Shown here: positions 1 through 9,593 of the stretch, piece by piece
Position numbering within the stretch: the first letter of the stretch is position 1
How the letters are laid out: each line of letters starts with the position of its first letter
Assembly: GCF_020532645.1 (NCBI RefSeq)
Contig: NZ_JAJAUZ010000031.1
Coordinates: forward strand, 33,321 to 97,320
DNA length: 64,000 nucleotides
Reading direction: 5' to 3'
DNA from: Streptomyces bambusae
Lineage (GTDB): Bacteria; Actinomycetota; Actinomycetes; Streptomycetales; Streptomycetaceae
Notes under the pieces: model-generated
What the model was told of the DNA's origin: nothing
The model's input: only the letters and a program-made list of their open reading frames with translations
The model's database searches: none
Position numbers and translations under genes: made by a program

Positions 1-639
1 CAGGATCTGTGTTGAGGTTGCGCGGCCAGAGGTCGAAGAGGTCCTTGTCGTAGCTTCCCGGCGTCGCCCGGTACTCGTGCAGGTCGTAGACGAGCTGCGG
101 CCGCCGGTCGCGCAGGACCGCGGCCACGGCCCGTGCCTCGGGCGAGGTCAGGGCCAAGTGGTCGCGGTTGATGTCGGTGCCGCGCGCGTTGGACCGGGTG
201 CCGGCCGCGCGTCCGTCCGGGTTGGCGTTCGGGATGACCAGCAGCGTGACGGCTTCCAGGAGGTGCCGGGTCGCCGCGTCCCGCGCGTGCGCGAGGTCCC
301 GCACGGTGCTCAGGCATGCCTCGCGGCCCGCAGGCTCGTCCCCGTGCTGGCTGCACACCAGCAGGACGGTGACGGCGCCCCGGCCCACGCCCACCAGGTG
401 CAGACGGCGGCCTTGCACGGTCGTCCCGATGGCCTCGACGACCACTCGCCCGCCAGGCCGGGCGAGTTCATGCAGGAGGTGTCTCTCCTGGGACTCGCTG
501 GTCCAACGGCCCCGTAGGCGGCCTCGAATCCCGTACGGGGCGCCCCGTCGGACGCGCGAGCCGGGCCGGAGGCCAGAGAAGCGCAGAACACGGCGGTCAT
601 GGCCGCGGCGAGCAGGTGCCGACCGCACGCCCTCATCAT
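1..639 (-). pseudogene. M14 family zinc carboxypeptidase, 5' part, frameshifted
   Basis: Secreted metallo-carboxypeptidase of the M14 family, running off the left edge. The start is taken at ATG 639, giving a signal peptide (MMRACGRHLLAAAMTAVFCA, then an A-R-A cleavage site) behind a G-rich ribosome-binding site. Reading continues as RTGFEAAYG and then must change frame near 508-513, where one nucleotide appears to be missing in a GGGGCC run. The second frame reads RWTSESQERHLLHEL, IGTTVQGRRLHLV, CSQHGDEPAGREA (HxxE zinc motif), NPDGR and VYDLHEY (second zinc His region). Joined, this is a typical M14 N-terminal half. Without the shift the signal-peptide frame has no catalytic residues. It is either a recent pseudogene or an indel error; the C-terminal half lies outside the window. 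Confidence 0.8.
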
Positions 640-878
640 CTGGATCACACCCCCCGGTTGTCGCGGGTACCGGCCTGTGACGGCAGCGCTGCGCCAGTGC
701 ACTCACCCAGGTGGCGGGCGGGGGTCTCCGAGTCCCGGCCACCGGGTCTCCGACCCGACTCACCGCACAACCTCAAACACGAGATCACCGAGTGGCCGTC
801 GATACACCACTCCAGCGGACGGACCGAAACTCCAAGGTCCCCGACAGAGTCGAAAGCCTGGAAGGGTCAGAACCAGAA

Positions 879-2021
879 TCAGGGAGTCGTTGACACGGGT
901 CGTCGTCCCGGCCCTGCCAAGGCCGTTTTCAGGCGGCGGCCGAGGGGGCGTTCGATGAACCGGTAGGTCAGCCATGCCGTCGCCGTCAGCCCTGCGACCA
1001 GCGCGGCCAGCAGTGGGTACGGCGGAACGTGCGGGTGGAACCAGGAGATGAGTGTCCAGCCGATGCACTCGTGGAGCAGGTACAGCGGATACGTGAGCGC
1101 GCCCGCCGCGACGAGCCAGGGCCGGTTGAGGAAGCGCAGTCTGCCCATGGCGAGGGCGACCAGGAGGGCGAGGCCGGCGGTGATGAGCGCGAGCGCGATG
1201 CTCCAGGAGATCCGGTCACCCGTACGTGCGCCCTGCACGAGGGCGACCAGCCGGTGCTGGGCCAGGAGCCACGTCCCGCCGAGCATCAGCCACAGCGTGG
1301 GACTCGGTCCGAAGCGGTGCAGCAGGTAGACGAGGATCCCCGCTATGTAGAACGGGGCATAGGCAGGCTGGAAGACAACGGTGAGCAGGGGGAGCCCGGA
1401 GACGGGGGCGATCACTGCGGCCACGAGCCAGAGCCCGCAGAACCCCACGACACGGCGGTAGGTGAGTCCCGTCCAGGCCAGCACCGCGAACAGGAGGTAG
1501 AACCGCAACTCCGACCAGAGCGACCAGTACGCCGGGTCGACGTACCTGACGTTGAGGGGCTCGGGGACCATCGTCAGATTGGTCAGCACGCGGCTCGGCG
1601 TCATACCGCGGTCTCCGGTGAGCCTCAGGAACACGGCCGTGGTCAGTACACACACCCAGAACGCGGGGAAGAGGCGTGTCACGCGGGAGACGATGAAATC
1701 GCGCAGCGTGCGGTCCCATGCACTCATGCAGATGACGAATCCGCTGATCATGAAGAACAGCTCGACGCCGAGCCAGCCGTAGGCGGCGATCCGGTGCGCC
1801 AGGGGAAAAACTTCGGCAGGGCTCCGGCCCCACACTCCGGGACCCGACGGAACGAGCCCGATGAAGTGGAAGAGCACCACCGCCAGGGCAGCGAGCAGCC
1901 GCAGTCCGTCGATCGCGTAGAGCCGCGGGAGACACTTCCCGGCGGACGGCGCCGCCCCCGGGGGAGCACTCCGCGGCACCGGCCTGCGGGGCGGGGCGTG
2001 AACGACCGGCGACTGGGTCAA
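879..2021 (-). CDS. Acyltransferase family 3 membrane protein
   Basis: Integral membrane O-acyltransferase of the OafA/NodX type (acyltransferase family 3), 380 aa, which normally moves acetyl or succinyl groups onto an extracytoplasmic sugar or lipid. The family signature is near the N-terminus: RLYAIDGLRLLAALAVVLFH, with the family's conserved Arg and His. About ten hydrophobic segments follow, including WLGVELFFMISGFVIC and AAYGWLGVELFF. The C-terminus ends with the typical YRFIERPLGRRL. ATG 2021 gives a Pro/Arg-rich cytoplasmic tail of about 30 residues. The acceptor cannot be deduced; no glycan operon is adjacent. Confidence 0.9.
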   Translation of the reverse strand: MTQSPVVHAPPRRPVPRSAPPGAAPSAGKCLPRLYAIDGLRLLAALAVVLFHFIGLVPSGPGVWGRSPAEVFPLAHRIAAYGWLGVELFFMISGFVICMSAWDRTLRDFIVSRVTRLFPAFWVCVLTTAVFLRLTGDRGMTPSRVLTNLTMVPEPLNVRYVDPAYWSLWSELRFYLLFAVLAWTGLTYRRVVGFCGLWLVAAVIAPVSGLPLLTVVFQPAYAPFYIAGILVYLLHRFGPSPTLWLMLGGTWLLAQHRLVALVQGARTGDRISWSIALALITAGLALLVALAMGRLRFLNRPWLVAAGALTYPLYLLHECIGWTLISWFHPHVPPYPLLAALVAGLTATAWLTYRFIERPLGRRLKTALAGPGRRPVSTTP

Positions 2022-2486
2022 GACGAAACCTTGGATGGGTGGTCAGCCGCGTGGCTCGGACGAGCGGAGTACGGCCCCGGCCGGCGGACGGGTTCAAGCA
2101 CCGTAGGCCCGCGCCTGCTGTCGATTGTTCCCCCGAGCGGTGGACCGGCGCGGTGGAGAGGCGCGGTGGGAGAGGCGCGGTGGAGAGGCGCTGACGCTCG
2201 AGCGAGGCGTGGCCGTCTGCTGCGAGACCATCCGCCGCCGGCCGCCGGCTCATGCGGACGAGCGGCACCGTGCCCCGGACGGCCATCACCGACAGGCTCG
2301 CCTCGAAGCCCCTCATCCGTTCGGACCGGCCCGTGCTGCGGGCCGGGTCGCGCGCGGTGATGCTGGCGGTGACCACACGGACTCCGCCGGCGGCCCTGCC
2401 CGCCCACGCGTTGCACGGTCCGCCCCGGCGCGCGTCCGGTGCATCAGGACGGAGCGTCTTCCGCCGGGTCCAGCACAGGAGGCACG
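2022..2486. other. Intergenic, no gene recognised
   Basis: No convincing coding sequence. It holds a short purine-rich tandem repeat around 2150-2192 (variants of GCGCGGTGGAGAG) and probably the divergent promoters of the acyltransferase and the Trypco1 operon. An AGGAGG ribosome-binding site at 2477-2482 serves the next gene. Confidence 0.5.
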
Positions 2487-2849
2487 GTGGCACCTCTGGC
2501 ACGGATTCCCCTGGACGGCGGGGGCTGGCTGCTGGTCGAGGCCCCACCCACCGTCACGGAAGGGCCGGTGAAGGCGGGCCGCTTCAAGGAGGCCGTGCAG
2601 GAACTGCCGGGGAGCCTTCAACAGGCACTGGGGCCGGTCACCGCGGCCATGCGCGCCACGCTGGAGCAGCTACGCAAGGCCGGTCCCGACGAGATCGCCG
2701 TGGAGTTCGGCCTCGATCTCGCGGTGGAGGCCGGCGCGGTGATCACCCGGACCGGGGCCCACTGCCACCTGACGGTGACCGTCACCTGGCAGAAGCAGGG
2801 CCGCCGTGCCGATCCGGGGCCGCCGTACGAGGAGGAAGGGCCGGGCTGA
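2487..2849 (+). CDS. Trypco1 (trypsin-co-occurring domain 1) family protein
   Basis: Small 120-aa protein of the CU044_2847 / Trypco1 family, a domain named for its frequent position next to trypsin-like proteases in bacterial conflict loci. GTG 2487 is chosen because AGGAGG lies 4 nt upstream and the family usually starts directly with the beta hairpin seen here (ARIPLDGGGWLLVEA). A helical central part follows (FKEAVQELPGSLQQALGPV), then the typical end with VEFGLDLAVEAGAVITRTG and LTVTVTWQ. The next gene, 4 nt downstream, encodes a trypsin-STAND-WD40 protein, exactly the expected partner. The molecular role is unknown; it probably senses a stimulus or regulates the protease partner. Confidence 0.85.
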   Translation: MAPLARIPLDGGGWLLVEAPPTVTEGPVKAGRFKEAVQELPGSLQQALGPVTAAMRATLEQLRKAGPDEIAVEFGLDLAVEAGAVITRTGAHCHLTVTVTWQKQGRRADPGPPYEEEGPG

Positions 2850-2853
2850 TCCC

Positions 2854-5800
2854 ATGGACGGCACCGACAGCGGACCGGCCGGCGGGCACACGCCGCAGCT
2901 GCCGCCCGCCATCGCGCAGGTCCTCGGACCGGACGGGCAGGTCGCCGGGGCGGGTTTCCTGGTGGCCGATGGCGTCCTGGTCACCTGTGCACACGTCGTG
3001 GAGGCCGCGGGCGGTGCGCCCGGCGGCCGGGTGCGGCTGGTGTTCCCGCACGTCGCGGGTGCGCCCGGGGCCGAAGGCGAGGTCCTGCACGAGAACTGGC
3101 GGGCGCCCGAGGCCGAGGACGTGGCCTTCGTGCGGCTGGACGCCACACCTGCGGGGGCGCGGGTGCTGCCGCTGGGTTCGGCGGCGGGCTGCCGGGGGCA
3201 CCGGGTGCGCTCGTACGGGTTCCCCGCTCAAGCCCGGACCGGGGGCCACCACGGGTATGCCGTCGCCGGCGACCTGCTGCCCGCCGCCGGCGGCGGGGGC
3301 GGGCACCTCCAGCTGACCGGCGCCAACGACCTGACCACCGGCTTCAGCGGCGGTCCGGTCCTCGACGAGGTGACCGGACTGGTCATCGGAATGCTCACCG
3401 AGATCACGGCGCCGGACGGCTACGCGCGGGGGCAGGGCATCGCCTACGTGACGCCCACGGAGGTCCTCCGGGAGATCCGGCCGGACCTGGCCGCGCAGGA
3501 CGTGTGCCCGTACCGGGGCCTGGAAGTGTTCACCGCCGAGCACGCCCGGTGGTTCGAAGGCCGGCGGGAGGCGGTCCGGCAGGTGCTGGCCGGACTCGCC
3601 GGGCCGCACCGCCTGACCCTCCTCCTCGGCCCGTCCGGTTCGGGGAAGTCGTCCCTGATCCAGGCGGGTGTGCTGCGCGCGCTGGCCGACGGGGAGCTGC
3701 CGGGCAGCGACCGGTGGCCGACCGTCCTCGCCCGCCCGCGGCAGGACCTGCCCGCCGAACTCGAACGGGCCGGACTGACCGGGGCCGCCTCCGACGGCAT
3801 CGCCGGCGCCGTCACCCGCCGGCTCGCGGCCGAAGCCGGAGCCGGAGCCGGAGCCGACAGCAACCGCATCATCCTGGTCGTCGACCAGTTCGAGGAGCTC
3901 CTCACCCGGCCCGCCGGCGGGCCGGACCGCCGCGCGGAGATCGCGTACCAGCTCACCGCGGCCGTCGAATCTGCCGGCGCACTGCACGTGGTCCTGATCA
4001 TGCGGGACGACTTCTACCCGCAGCTGGCCGCGGTGGCCCCCGGCCTGCTGGAGGCCGCCATGCCGGGTCTCCTCAACGTACCCGGCACGTTGAGCCGGCA
4101 GGACCTGCTCGACATCGTCACCCGTCCCGCCGAGGACGTGGGGCTCCGCTTCCAGCCCGGCCTGCCCGAGCAGATCGTCGCCGACGTCCTGGCCACTGCG
4201 CCGGAGGGCGCCACGGCCCGCCGGGCACCGGTCACCGTGCTGCCGCTGCTCGAACTGGCGCTCAAGCAGTTGTGGGAGCGGCGCGAGGACGGATTCCTCA
4301 CCCACGACGCGTACCGGCGCATCGGCGCGGTCACCGGAAGCCTGACCAACTGGTGCGACACCGCGCTGAACCGGCTGACGCCCGCCCAACGGCCGGTCGC
4401 CCAGCGCATCCTGACGTCGCTGGTCCGTCCCGACGACCCCGAACTCCGCATTCCCGCCATCCGTGCGCAGCTCCCCCTCGGCGAACTGCGCGAGCTGGCC
4501 GCCGGGCCCGGGAGTGCACCCGAGGGCGACGGCACCTTCGACGAGGTCGTCGCCGCCCTCACGAGCCGGCGGATCATCACCGCGCAGACGCTCCGCTCCC
4601 CCGAACACCCCGGCGCGGCCACGGGGCAGCCGGCCGCCGAACCGGGGCAGCCGGTCGCCGAACTGATCCACGACGCGCTCATCCGCGACTGGGGCACGCT
4701 GCGCGAATGGGTGAGCCAGGACCACCGGTTCCAGAGCTGGCTGGACCGGACCCGGGAACGGCGCGCCCGGTGGGCGGAGAAGAGCGACCCGGGAGACCTG
4801 CTCGGCGGAACGGCCCTGGCCGAGGGCCTCGACTGGTCACAGGAGCGGGCCCTGCCGGGCGAGATCACGGCCTTCCTGACGGCCAGCAAGGAGCGCCAGC
4901 AGGCCGTCATGCGCCGCAGCAGACGCCTCAACACGGTCCTGGCGGCCCTGCTCGCCGTAGCCGTCATCGCCGCGGGCGGCGCGCTGTGGCAGTGGCGGAC
5001 GGCAGTCACCACCCGGCAGGCAGCCCAGTCCCGGCAGCTCGCCGTCCAGTCCAACCTGGCCATGACGTCGAATCCCGAGCTCGCCTCGCTGCTGGCCGTC
5101 CAGGCCTATCGGACCAGCCCCACCCACGACGCCGTCGAGAGCCTGCAGTCCGCCGCAGCGCTCCCTGTGCCTCGGCGCCTGGCCGGTCACACCCAAGCGG
5201 TGGCCTCGGTGACGTTCAGCCCGGACGGCCGTACCGTTGCCAGTGCCGGTTCCGATGGCACCGTGCGGCTGTGGGACGCGGCCACGGGCAAGATCCGCAC
5301 CACTTTGGCCGGACACACGGACACGGTGTTCTCGGTGGCGTTCAGCCCCGACGGCCGCACCCTCGCCACCGGCAGCGCCGACCGCACGGCCCGGCTCTGG
5401 GACGTGAAGTCCGGCAAAACCCGCTCCACACTCTCCGGACATTCCTACAAGGTGAACTCGGTGGCGTTCAGTCCTGACGGCCGCACCCTCGCCACCGGCA
5501 GCGCCGACCGCACGGCCCGGCTGTGGAACGTGGAATCCGGCAAAACCCGCTCCACACTCTCCGGACACACGGACCAGGTGTACTCGGTGGCGTTCAGCCC
5601 CGACGGCCGCACCCTCGCCACCGGCAGTTGGGACAACTCCGCACGCCTGTGGGATGTGTCTTCCGGTGAGCTCCGCAGCCCCTTGGCCGGGCACAAGGGC
5701 CAGGTGTACTCCGTGGCGTTCAGCTCCGACGGCCATACGCTGGCCAGCGGCAGCACCGACGGCACGGCGATGCTCTGGGACGTCCCCGCGGGATCCGTCA

Positions 5801-7044
5801 GGGCCACGCTGGCCGGGCACGCCGGCGAAGTGCTCTCGGTGGCGTTCAGCCCCGACGGCCGGACATTCGCAACCGGCAGTGGCGATCACAGCGTGCGCCT
5901 GTGGGACCTGGCCACCGGCGCGACGCTCACCGCCCTGATCGGGCACGCCAACATGGTGTACGCGGTGGCGTTCAGCCCCGACGGCCACACGCTGGCCAGC
6001 GGCAGCCGCGACAGGACCGTACGGCTGTGGACGACGACCTCCGGTACGACACGCACCGTCCTGGCCGGGCACACCGAAGCGGTTTCCGCGGTGGCGTACA
6101 GCCCCGACGGCTCAGCCCTCGCCACCGCCGGCTACGACCACAGCGTGCGGCTGTGGAACCACACCAAGGGCACCATCAGCGCCACCTTGAACGGACACGC
6201 CGCCGGAGTGAAATCGGTGGCGTTCAGCCCCGACGGCCGCACCCTCGCCACCGGAAGCGAGGACCAGACCGTGCGGTTGTGGGACGCGGCCACCGGTGCC
6301 GCCCGGGCAAAGCTGTCCGGGCACATGCACATGGTGTACTCGGTGGCGTTCAGCCCGGACGGGCGCACACTCGCCTCCGGCAGTGCCGACGGCACTGTAC
6401 GGCTGTGGGACGTGGGGTCGCGCACCGCCTCCGCCACGCTGTTCGGCCGATCCGACCAGGTGTATGCGGTGGCGTACAGTCCCGACGGACGCACGCTGGC
6501 CGCTGCCTGCGCCGACGGGAAGACACGGCTTTGGGACGTGCGTTCCCGTAAGGTCCGCAGGATCCTCTCGGGCCACGCCGACCAGGTCTTTTCCGTGGCG
6601 TTCAGCCCCGACGGCCGTACCCTGGCCACCGGCAGCGCCGACCACACCGCGCGTTTGTGGAACGTGGCCACGGGCGCTCCGCGCGACACCCTGATCGCGC
6701 ACTCCGGTTCTGTGAACTCGGTGGCCTTCAGTCCTGACGGCCGTACGCTCGCCACCGGAGGCGATGACTGGATCCTGATGCTGTGGGATGCGGCCACTGC
6801 CACCCCCAAGGCCTTCTTTCCCGGGCACACGGCCCAGGTGGCCTGGGTGGCGTTCGCCCCGGATGGACGCACGGTTGCCAGCGCCGGCTCCGACAATACC
6901 GTCGGGCTGTGGCACGTGGTCCTGCCCCGTCCCGCCGAAGCCGTCGAGAAGATCTGCAGTGCTGTCGACCGCGACTTGACCCCGGAGGAACGCTCGGCAT
7001 ACCTGCCCGACCCGTCGGTCGGCCCGGTCTGCCCAGCAGCCTGA
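2854..7044 (+). CDS. Trypsin-like protease / nSTAND1 NTPase / TM / WD40 repeat protein
   Basis: Giant 1396-aa signal-transduction protein. Order: trypsin-like serine protease, about residues 15-215 (His in VTCAHVV, Asp in EDVAFVRLD, Ser in TGFSGGPV); STAND NTPase of the nSTAND1 type, about 225-690 (Walker A GPSGSGKSS near residue 260, Walker B IILVVDQFEELLT); one transmembrane helix near 695-715 (NTVLAALLAVAVIAAGGALW); then 14 WD40 repeats from about 770 to 1360, enough for two seven-bladed propellers. ATG 2854 follows the Trypco1 stop by 4 nt, so the two are co-transcribed. Known family logic is that the propeller senses a ligand, the NTPase oligomerises and the protease is released or activated, often as abortive-infection-type defence. 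The trigger and substrate are not deducible here. Confidence 0.9.
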   Translation: MDGTDSGPAGGHTPQLPPAIAQVLGPDGQVAGAGFLVADGVLVTCAHVVEAAGGAPGGRVRLVFPHVAGAPGAEGEVLHENWRAPEAEDVAFVRLDATPAGARVLPLGSAAGCRGHRVRSYGFPAQARTGGHHGYAVAGDLLPAAGGGGGHLQLTGANDLTTGFSGGPVLDEVTGLVIGMLTEITAPDGYARGQGIAYVTPTEVLREIRPDLAAQDVCPYRGLEVFTAEHARWFEGRREAVRQVLAGLAGPHRLTLLLGPSGSGKSSLIQAGVLRALADGELPGSDRWPTVLARPRQDLPAELERAGLTGAASDGIAGAVTRRLAAEAGAGAGADSNRIILVVDQFEELLTRPAGGPDRRAEIAYQLTAAVESAGALHVVLIMRDDFYPQLAAVAPGLLEAAMPGLLNVPGTLSRQDLLDIVTRPAEDVGLRFQPGLPEQIVADVLATAPEGATARRAPVTVLPLLELALKQLWERREDGFLTHDAYRRIGAVTGSLTNWCDTALNRLTPAQRPVAQRILTSLVRPDDPELRIPAIRAQLPLGELRELAAGPGSAPEGDGTFDEVVAALTSRRIITAQTLRSPEHPGAATGQPAAEPGQPVAELIHDALIRDWGTLREWVSQDHRFQSWLDRTRERRARWAEKSDPGDLLGGTALAEGLDWSQERALPGEITAFLTASKERQQAVMRRSRRLNTVLAALLAVAVIAAGGALWQWRTAVTTRQAAQSRQLAVQSNLAMTSNPELASLLAVQAYRTSPTHDAVESLQSAAALPVPRRLAGHTQAVASVTFSPDGRTVASAGSDGTVRLWDAATGKIRTTLAGHTDTVFSVAFSPDGRTLATGSADRTARLWDVKSGKTRSTLSGHSYKVNSVAFSPDGRTLATGSADRTARLWNVESGKTRSTLSGHTDQVYSVAFSPDGRTLATGSWDNSARLWDVSSGELRSPLAGHKGQVYSVAFSSDGHTLASGSTDGTAMLWDVPAGSVRATLAGHAGEVLSVAFSPDGRTFATGSGDHSVRLWDLATGATLTALIGHANMVYAVAFSPDGHTLASGSRDRTVRLWTTTSGTTRTVLAGHTEAVSAVAYSPDGSALATAGYDHSVRLWNHTKGTISATLNGHAAGVKSVAFSPDGRTLATGSEDQTVRLWDAATGAARAKLSGHMHMVYSVAFSPDGRTLASGSADGTVRLWDVGSRTASATLFGRSDQVYAVAYSPDGRTLAAACADGKTRLWDVRSRKVRRILSGHADQVFSVAFSPDGRTLATGSADHTARLWNVATGAPRDTLIAHSGSVNSVAFSPDGRTLATGGDDWILMLWDAATATPKAFFPGHTAQVAWVAFAPDGRTVASAGSDNTVGLWHVVLPRPAEAVEKICSAVDRDLTPEERSAYLPDPSVGPVCPAA
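5170..6930 (+). repeat. 14 tandem WD40 repeats (about 126 nt each)
   Basis: Coding repeats with the recurring core VAFSPDGRTLATGSxD, then RLWD and a GH dipeptide before the next unit. Units 1-10, 12 and 14 keep the GH; unit 11 has GR and unit 13 has AH. Several neighbouring units are almost identical at DNA level (for example those near 5340-5600), which suggests recent duplication or gene conversion. Confidence 0.9.
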
Positions 7045-7100
7045 CGGGGCCTGCAAGCCAGCAGCCGGCCGTCAGCAGGGCAGGCTGAACGCTCCAGCGG

Positions 7101-7895
7101 TCATCGGGGTGCGTCCGGCGCGGGTGCGACGGCGACGGCCGACCAGGCGCGGTGCGGCACGTGCAGGACGTCGCCGGGGAAGCGGTCGTGCAGGAGGGCG
7201 GTGAGTTCGGCGGAGAACGCGGTGACCTCCTCAGGGGGGAGGCTCGCGCCGACGCCCGCGCTGGCCCGGATCCGGCCGGTCCAGGCCTCCGGTGTGTAGG
7301 GGACGTCCAGGTCGAAGGAGAAGGTCTCGATGGCCCGGAAGCCCGCCGAGGCCAGGTCGGTCAGCCAGCGCGGATAGAGGCCCGTGCCGCCGCCCATGGA
7401 CCAGGCGGGGTTGAATCTCAGGATGAGGTCCTCGGTCGCCGCCACCATGTTGCCGGGCAGCGGAAGCCAGTCGAAGTGGGTGATCACGACGTGGCCGCCC
7501 GGCCGGAGCAGCCGCCTGACCTCGGCCGCGGCCCTGGGGGCGTCGAACCAGTGCCAGCACTGCCCGGCCGCCACGACGTCGAAGGACGCGTCCGGGAGCC
7601 CGGTCGCTTCGGCGGTGGCCACGCGGTAGGCGATCTCGACGCCGGCCGCCGCGTCGAGGGCGCGCGCCTGGTCGAGCAGGGGTGCGGCCGGGTCGATGCC
7701 GGTGACCCTGGCGCCCGCCCGGGCGAAGAGCCGGGCCAGGCTGCCGGTGCCGGTGCCCAGATCGAGGATGTCGCGGCCGCCCGCTTCGACTCCGAGCCCC
7801 GCCAGGCGCCGGACGACCTCCGGGGGGAAGCCTGCGCGGTGCCTGCCGTAGTCCTCGGCGGTCAGTCCGAAGTCCGGGTCGAATTCCTTGGACAC
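7101..7895 (-). CDS. Class I SAM-dependent methyltransferase
   Basis: 264-aa methyltransferase of the type-11/UbiE-like class. The SAM-binding motif I is ILDLGTGTGSLARLFA, followed by the acidic ribose-binding segment VTGIDPAAPLL, the motif FDVVAAGQCWHWF and LLRPGGHVVI. The N-terminus EFDPDFGLTAEDYGRHRAGFPP resembles members acting on small molecules. It is the last gene of the leftward NRPS operon, 45 nt after the PCP-condensation gene, so it may tailor the cluster product (O-, N- or C-methylation). The substrate is unknown. General housekeeping homologues also exist, so membership in the cluster rests on position only. Confidence 0.85.
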   Translation of the reverse strand: MSKEFDPDFGLTAEDYGRHRAGFPPEVVRRLAGLGVEAGGRDILDLGTGTGSLARLFARAGARVTGIDPAAPLLDQARALDAAAGVEIAYRVATAEATGLPDASFDVVAAGQCWHWFDAPRAAAEVRRLLRPGGHVVITHFDWLPLPGNMVAATEDLILRFNPAWSMGGGTGLYPRWLTDLASAGFRAIETFSFDLDVPYTPEAWTGRIRASAGVGASLPPEEVTAFSAELTALLHDRFPGDVLHVPHRAWSAVAVAPAPDAPR

Positions 7896-7940
7896 GCGTT
7901 CCTCCGTTTTTCCTTGCGCGTTCGGGCGGATGGGGCGTGG

Positions 7941-9593
7941 TCAGCCGCGCAGGGCTGCGAACTCCCGGGGATCCAGGAGGTCGGACATCGGCCGGTCCGG
8001 CTGCGCGGCGAGCAGGTCCAGCGCCCTGACCACGGAGTCGGCGAACCCCTCGACGTACTCGGGTGCGTACTCGGACTCGTAGTGCAGGGCCTGCAGGCGC
8101 AGTCCCTCGCCCTCGCGCAGCAGCCACATGTGCAGGCCCGGTGAGTCCGCGTCCTCCGTGAGGTGGTGCGTCGCGACCGTGACGTCCTCGCCGAAGCCCA
8201 GGCCGCCGCCCCACACGTCGTTGTACATGAAGTACACCCCGGGGTCCTTGCGGAAGCCGGCGGGCAGCTCCGGCCAGATCCGGCGGCGTACGAACATGGC
8301 GGGCATGTCGCCGTGTGCGGTGGCGCCCAGGATGCTGGCCCGCACGGCGGAGACCAGGTCCCGGAACGTGCCCGAGAGGTCGACGTCGGTGGTCGGGAAG
8401 ACGCCGTTGGCGAACCAGCCCACGGTGCTCTGGTAGGCGCCGTCCAGCCGGTTGGCGTTGGTGGTCAGCAGCGTCACGCGCTGTCGGCCGGTCGCCAGCG
8501 CGACCACCGCCTTCACCGCGGACATCGAGACGCAGTACGGCGTGGCCCGCAGGTCCTGGCAGGCCGTGCGCAGCGCGCGGGCCGATGCCGGGTCCAGGTC
8601 CCGCACCAGCGAGGCGGGCTTCGACAGTCCCTCGGTGCCCCGGTAGCCGGGCAGCCGCAGGGCGAATTCGGCGGGGTCCGCGGAGAGTTGGCTGCGCCAG
8701 TAGTCCGCCAGCTCTTCGGCCCTGCCCCCCTCCCAGGCCTTCCACTGCCCGGCGGCCCAGTCCGCGTAGGCACCGGACTGGCCGTCCCGGAGCGGGAGTT
8801 CGGCGCCCCGGTAGGCGGCCGAGAGGTCCTCGACGAAGGTGTCGAGCGACCAGCCGTCCGCGATCATGTGGTCGAACACGAACACCAGCAGGACCTCCGC
8901 GTCTGCGCGGCGCACCACGAGGGTCCGCCACAGGGGGGCGCGGGACCGGTCGAAGGGCCGGCGCACGAACTCGCGCAGGTACTCGTCCACCTCGGCTTCC
9001 GCAACGCCCCGGCGGTCGATGACGGCGAGGTCCGCGCGCGCCTCGGGCTCGACGGACTGCCGGGCTGTGCCGTCGGCCTCGGTGAAACCGGTGCGCAGGG
9101 AGCCGTGGCGCTCGGCGACCCGGTTCAGGGCCGCCTCCAGCCGCTGTGTGTCGAAGGGGCCCGAGACCCGGAACACGGCGTGGAACTGGAGGATCGGCGC
9201 CTGCGGGTCGCGCAGCGACGACAGGAACGCCCACTCCTGGGCCATGGAGGCCCGGCCCGTGTCCTGTCCTGCCGGGCGGGGTGCCCCGCGGTCGGCGCCG
9301 TCCGCGCCGCTCGCCACCGGGTCCCCCGCCGGGCCGGCCACGAGGTCCGCAACGAGGTCTGCCACCAGATCCGCCACCTGGGCGATGGACTCCGCCGTGA
9401 AGAACGCCCGCGGGGGGACCTTCACACCCAGTTCCCGTTCGATCCGGCCCAGTACCTGCAGGGACAGCAGGCTGTCACCGCCCATGTCGTAGAAGTTGTC
9501 CTCCGCCAGGACGGACTCGTCCTCCAGGACCGAGCGGTGGATGTCCAGGACCCTGACGCGGACCGTCCGGTCCTGACCGGCATCGCACATCAT
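7941..9593 (-). CDS. NRPS peptidyl carrier-condensation didomain protein
   Basis: 550-aa protein with an N-terminal peptidyl carrier domain (phosphopantetheine Ser41 in MGGDSLLSLQ) and a C-terminal condensation domain from about residue 100. The condensation motif reads DHMIADG: the catalytic second His of HHxxxDG is kept while the first is Asp. There is no adenylation domain, so the carrier must be loaded in trans, presumably by the stand-alone adenylation protein two genes upstream. ATG 9593 overlaps the stop of the preceding hydrolase gene (ATGA), indicating translational coupling. A stretch of repeated VADLVADLVA codons links the two domains. It likely joins threonyl-S-PCP to a second acyl or aminoacyl unit. 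Confidence 0.9.
   Translation of the reverse strand: MMCDAGQDRTVRVRVLDIHRSVLEDESVLAEDNFYDMGGDSLLSLQVLGRIERELGVKVPPRAFFTAESIAQVADLVADLVADLVAGPAGDPVASGADGADRGAPRPAGQDTGRASMAQEWAFLSSLRDPQAPILQFHAVFRVSGPFDTQRLEAALNRVAERHGSLRTGFTEADGTARQSVEPEARADLAVIDRRGVAEAEVDEYLREFVRRPFDRSRAPLWRTLVVRRADAEVLLVFVFDHMIADGWSLDTFVEDLSAAYRGAELPLRDGQSGAYADWAAGQWKAWEGGRAEELADYWRSQLSADPAEFALRLPGYRGTEGLSKPASLVRDLDPASARALRTACQDLRATPYCVSMSAVKAVVALATGRQRVTLLTTNANRLDGAYQSTVGWFANGVFPTTDVDLSGTFRDLVSAVRASILGATAHGDMPAMFVRRRIWPELPAGFRKDPGVYFMYNDVWGGGLGFGEDVTVATHHLTEDADSPGLHMWLLREGEGLRLQALHYESEYAPEYVEGFADSVVRALDLLAAQPDRPMSDLLDPREFAALRG

Noticed and set aside
1029..2360. Long open frame on the plus strand over the acyltransferase gene
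   Set aside because: Antisense shadow in high-GC DNA: composition rich in Glu/Gly/Arg/Pro, no family motif, and it covers a clear membrane acyltransferase.
2782..4725. 647-codon open frame antisense to the trypsin-STAND gene
   Set aside because: Shadow of a constrained coding sequence; no recognisable domain or start site.
5170..6930. DNA tandem repeats as a CRISPR-like array
   Set aside because: The repeats are 126-nt coding units of a WD40 protein, not short direct repeats with unique spacers.
4837..7056. Open frames antisense to the WD40 region with repeated GAERH-type blocks
   Set aside because: The repetition only mirrors the WD40 repeats on the other strand.
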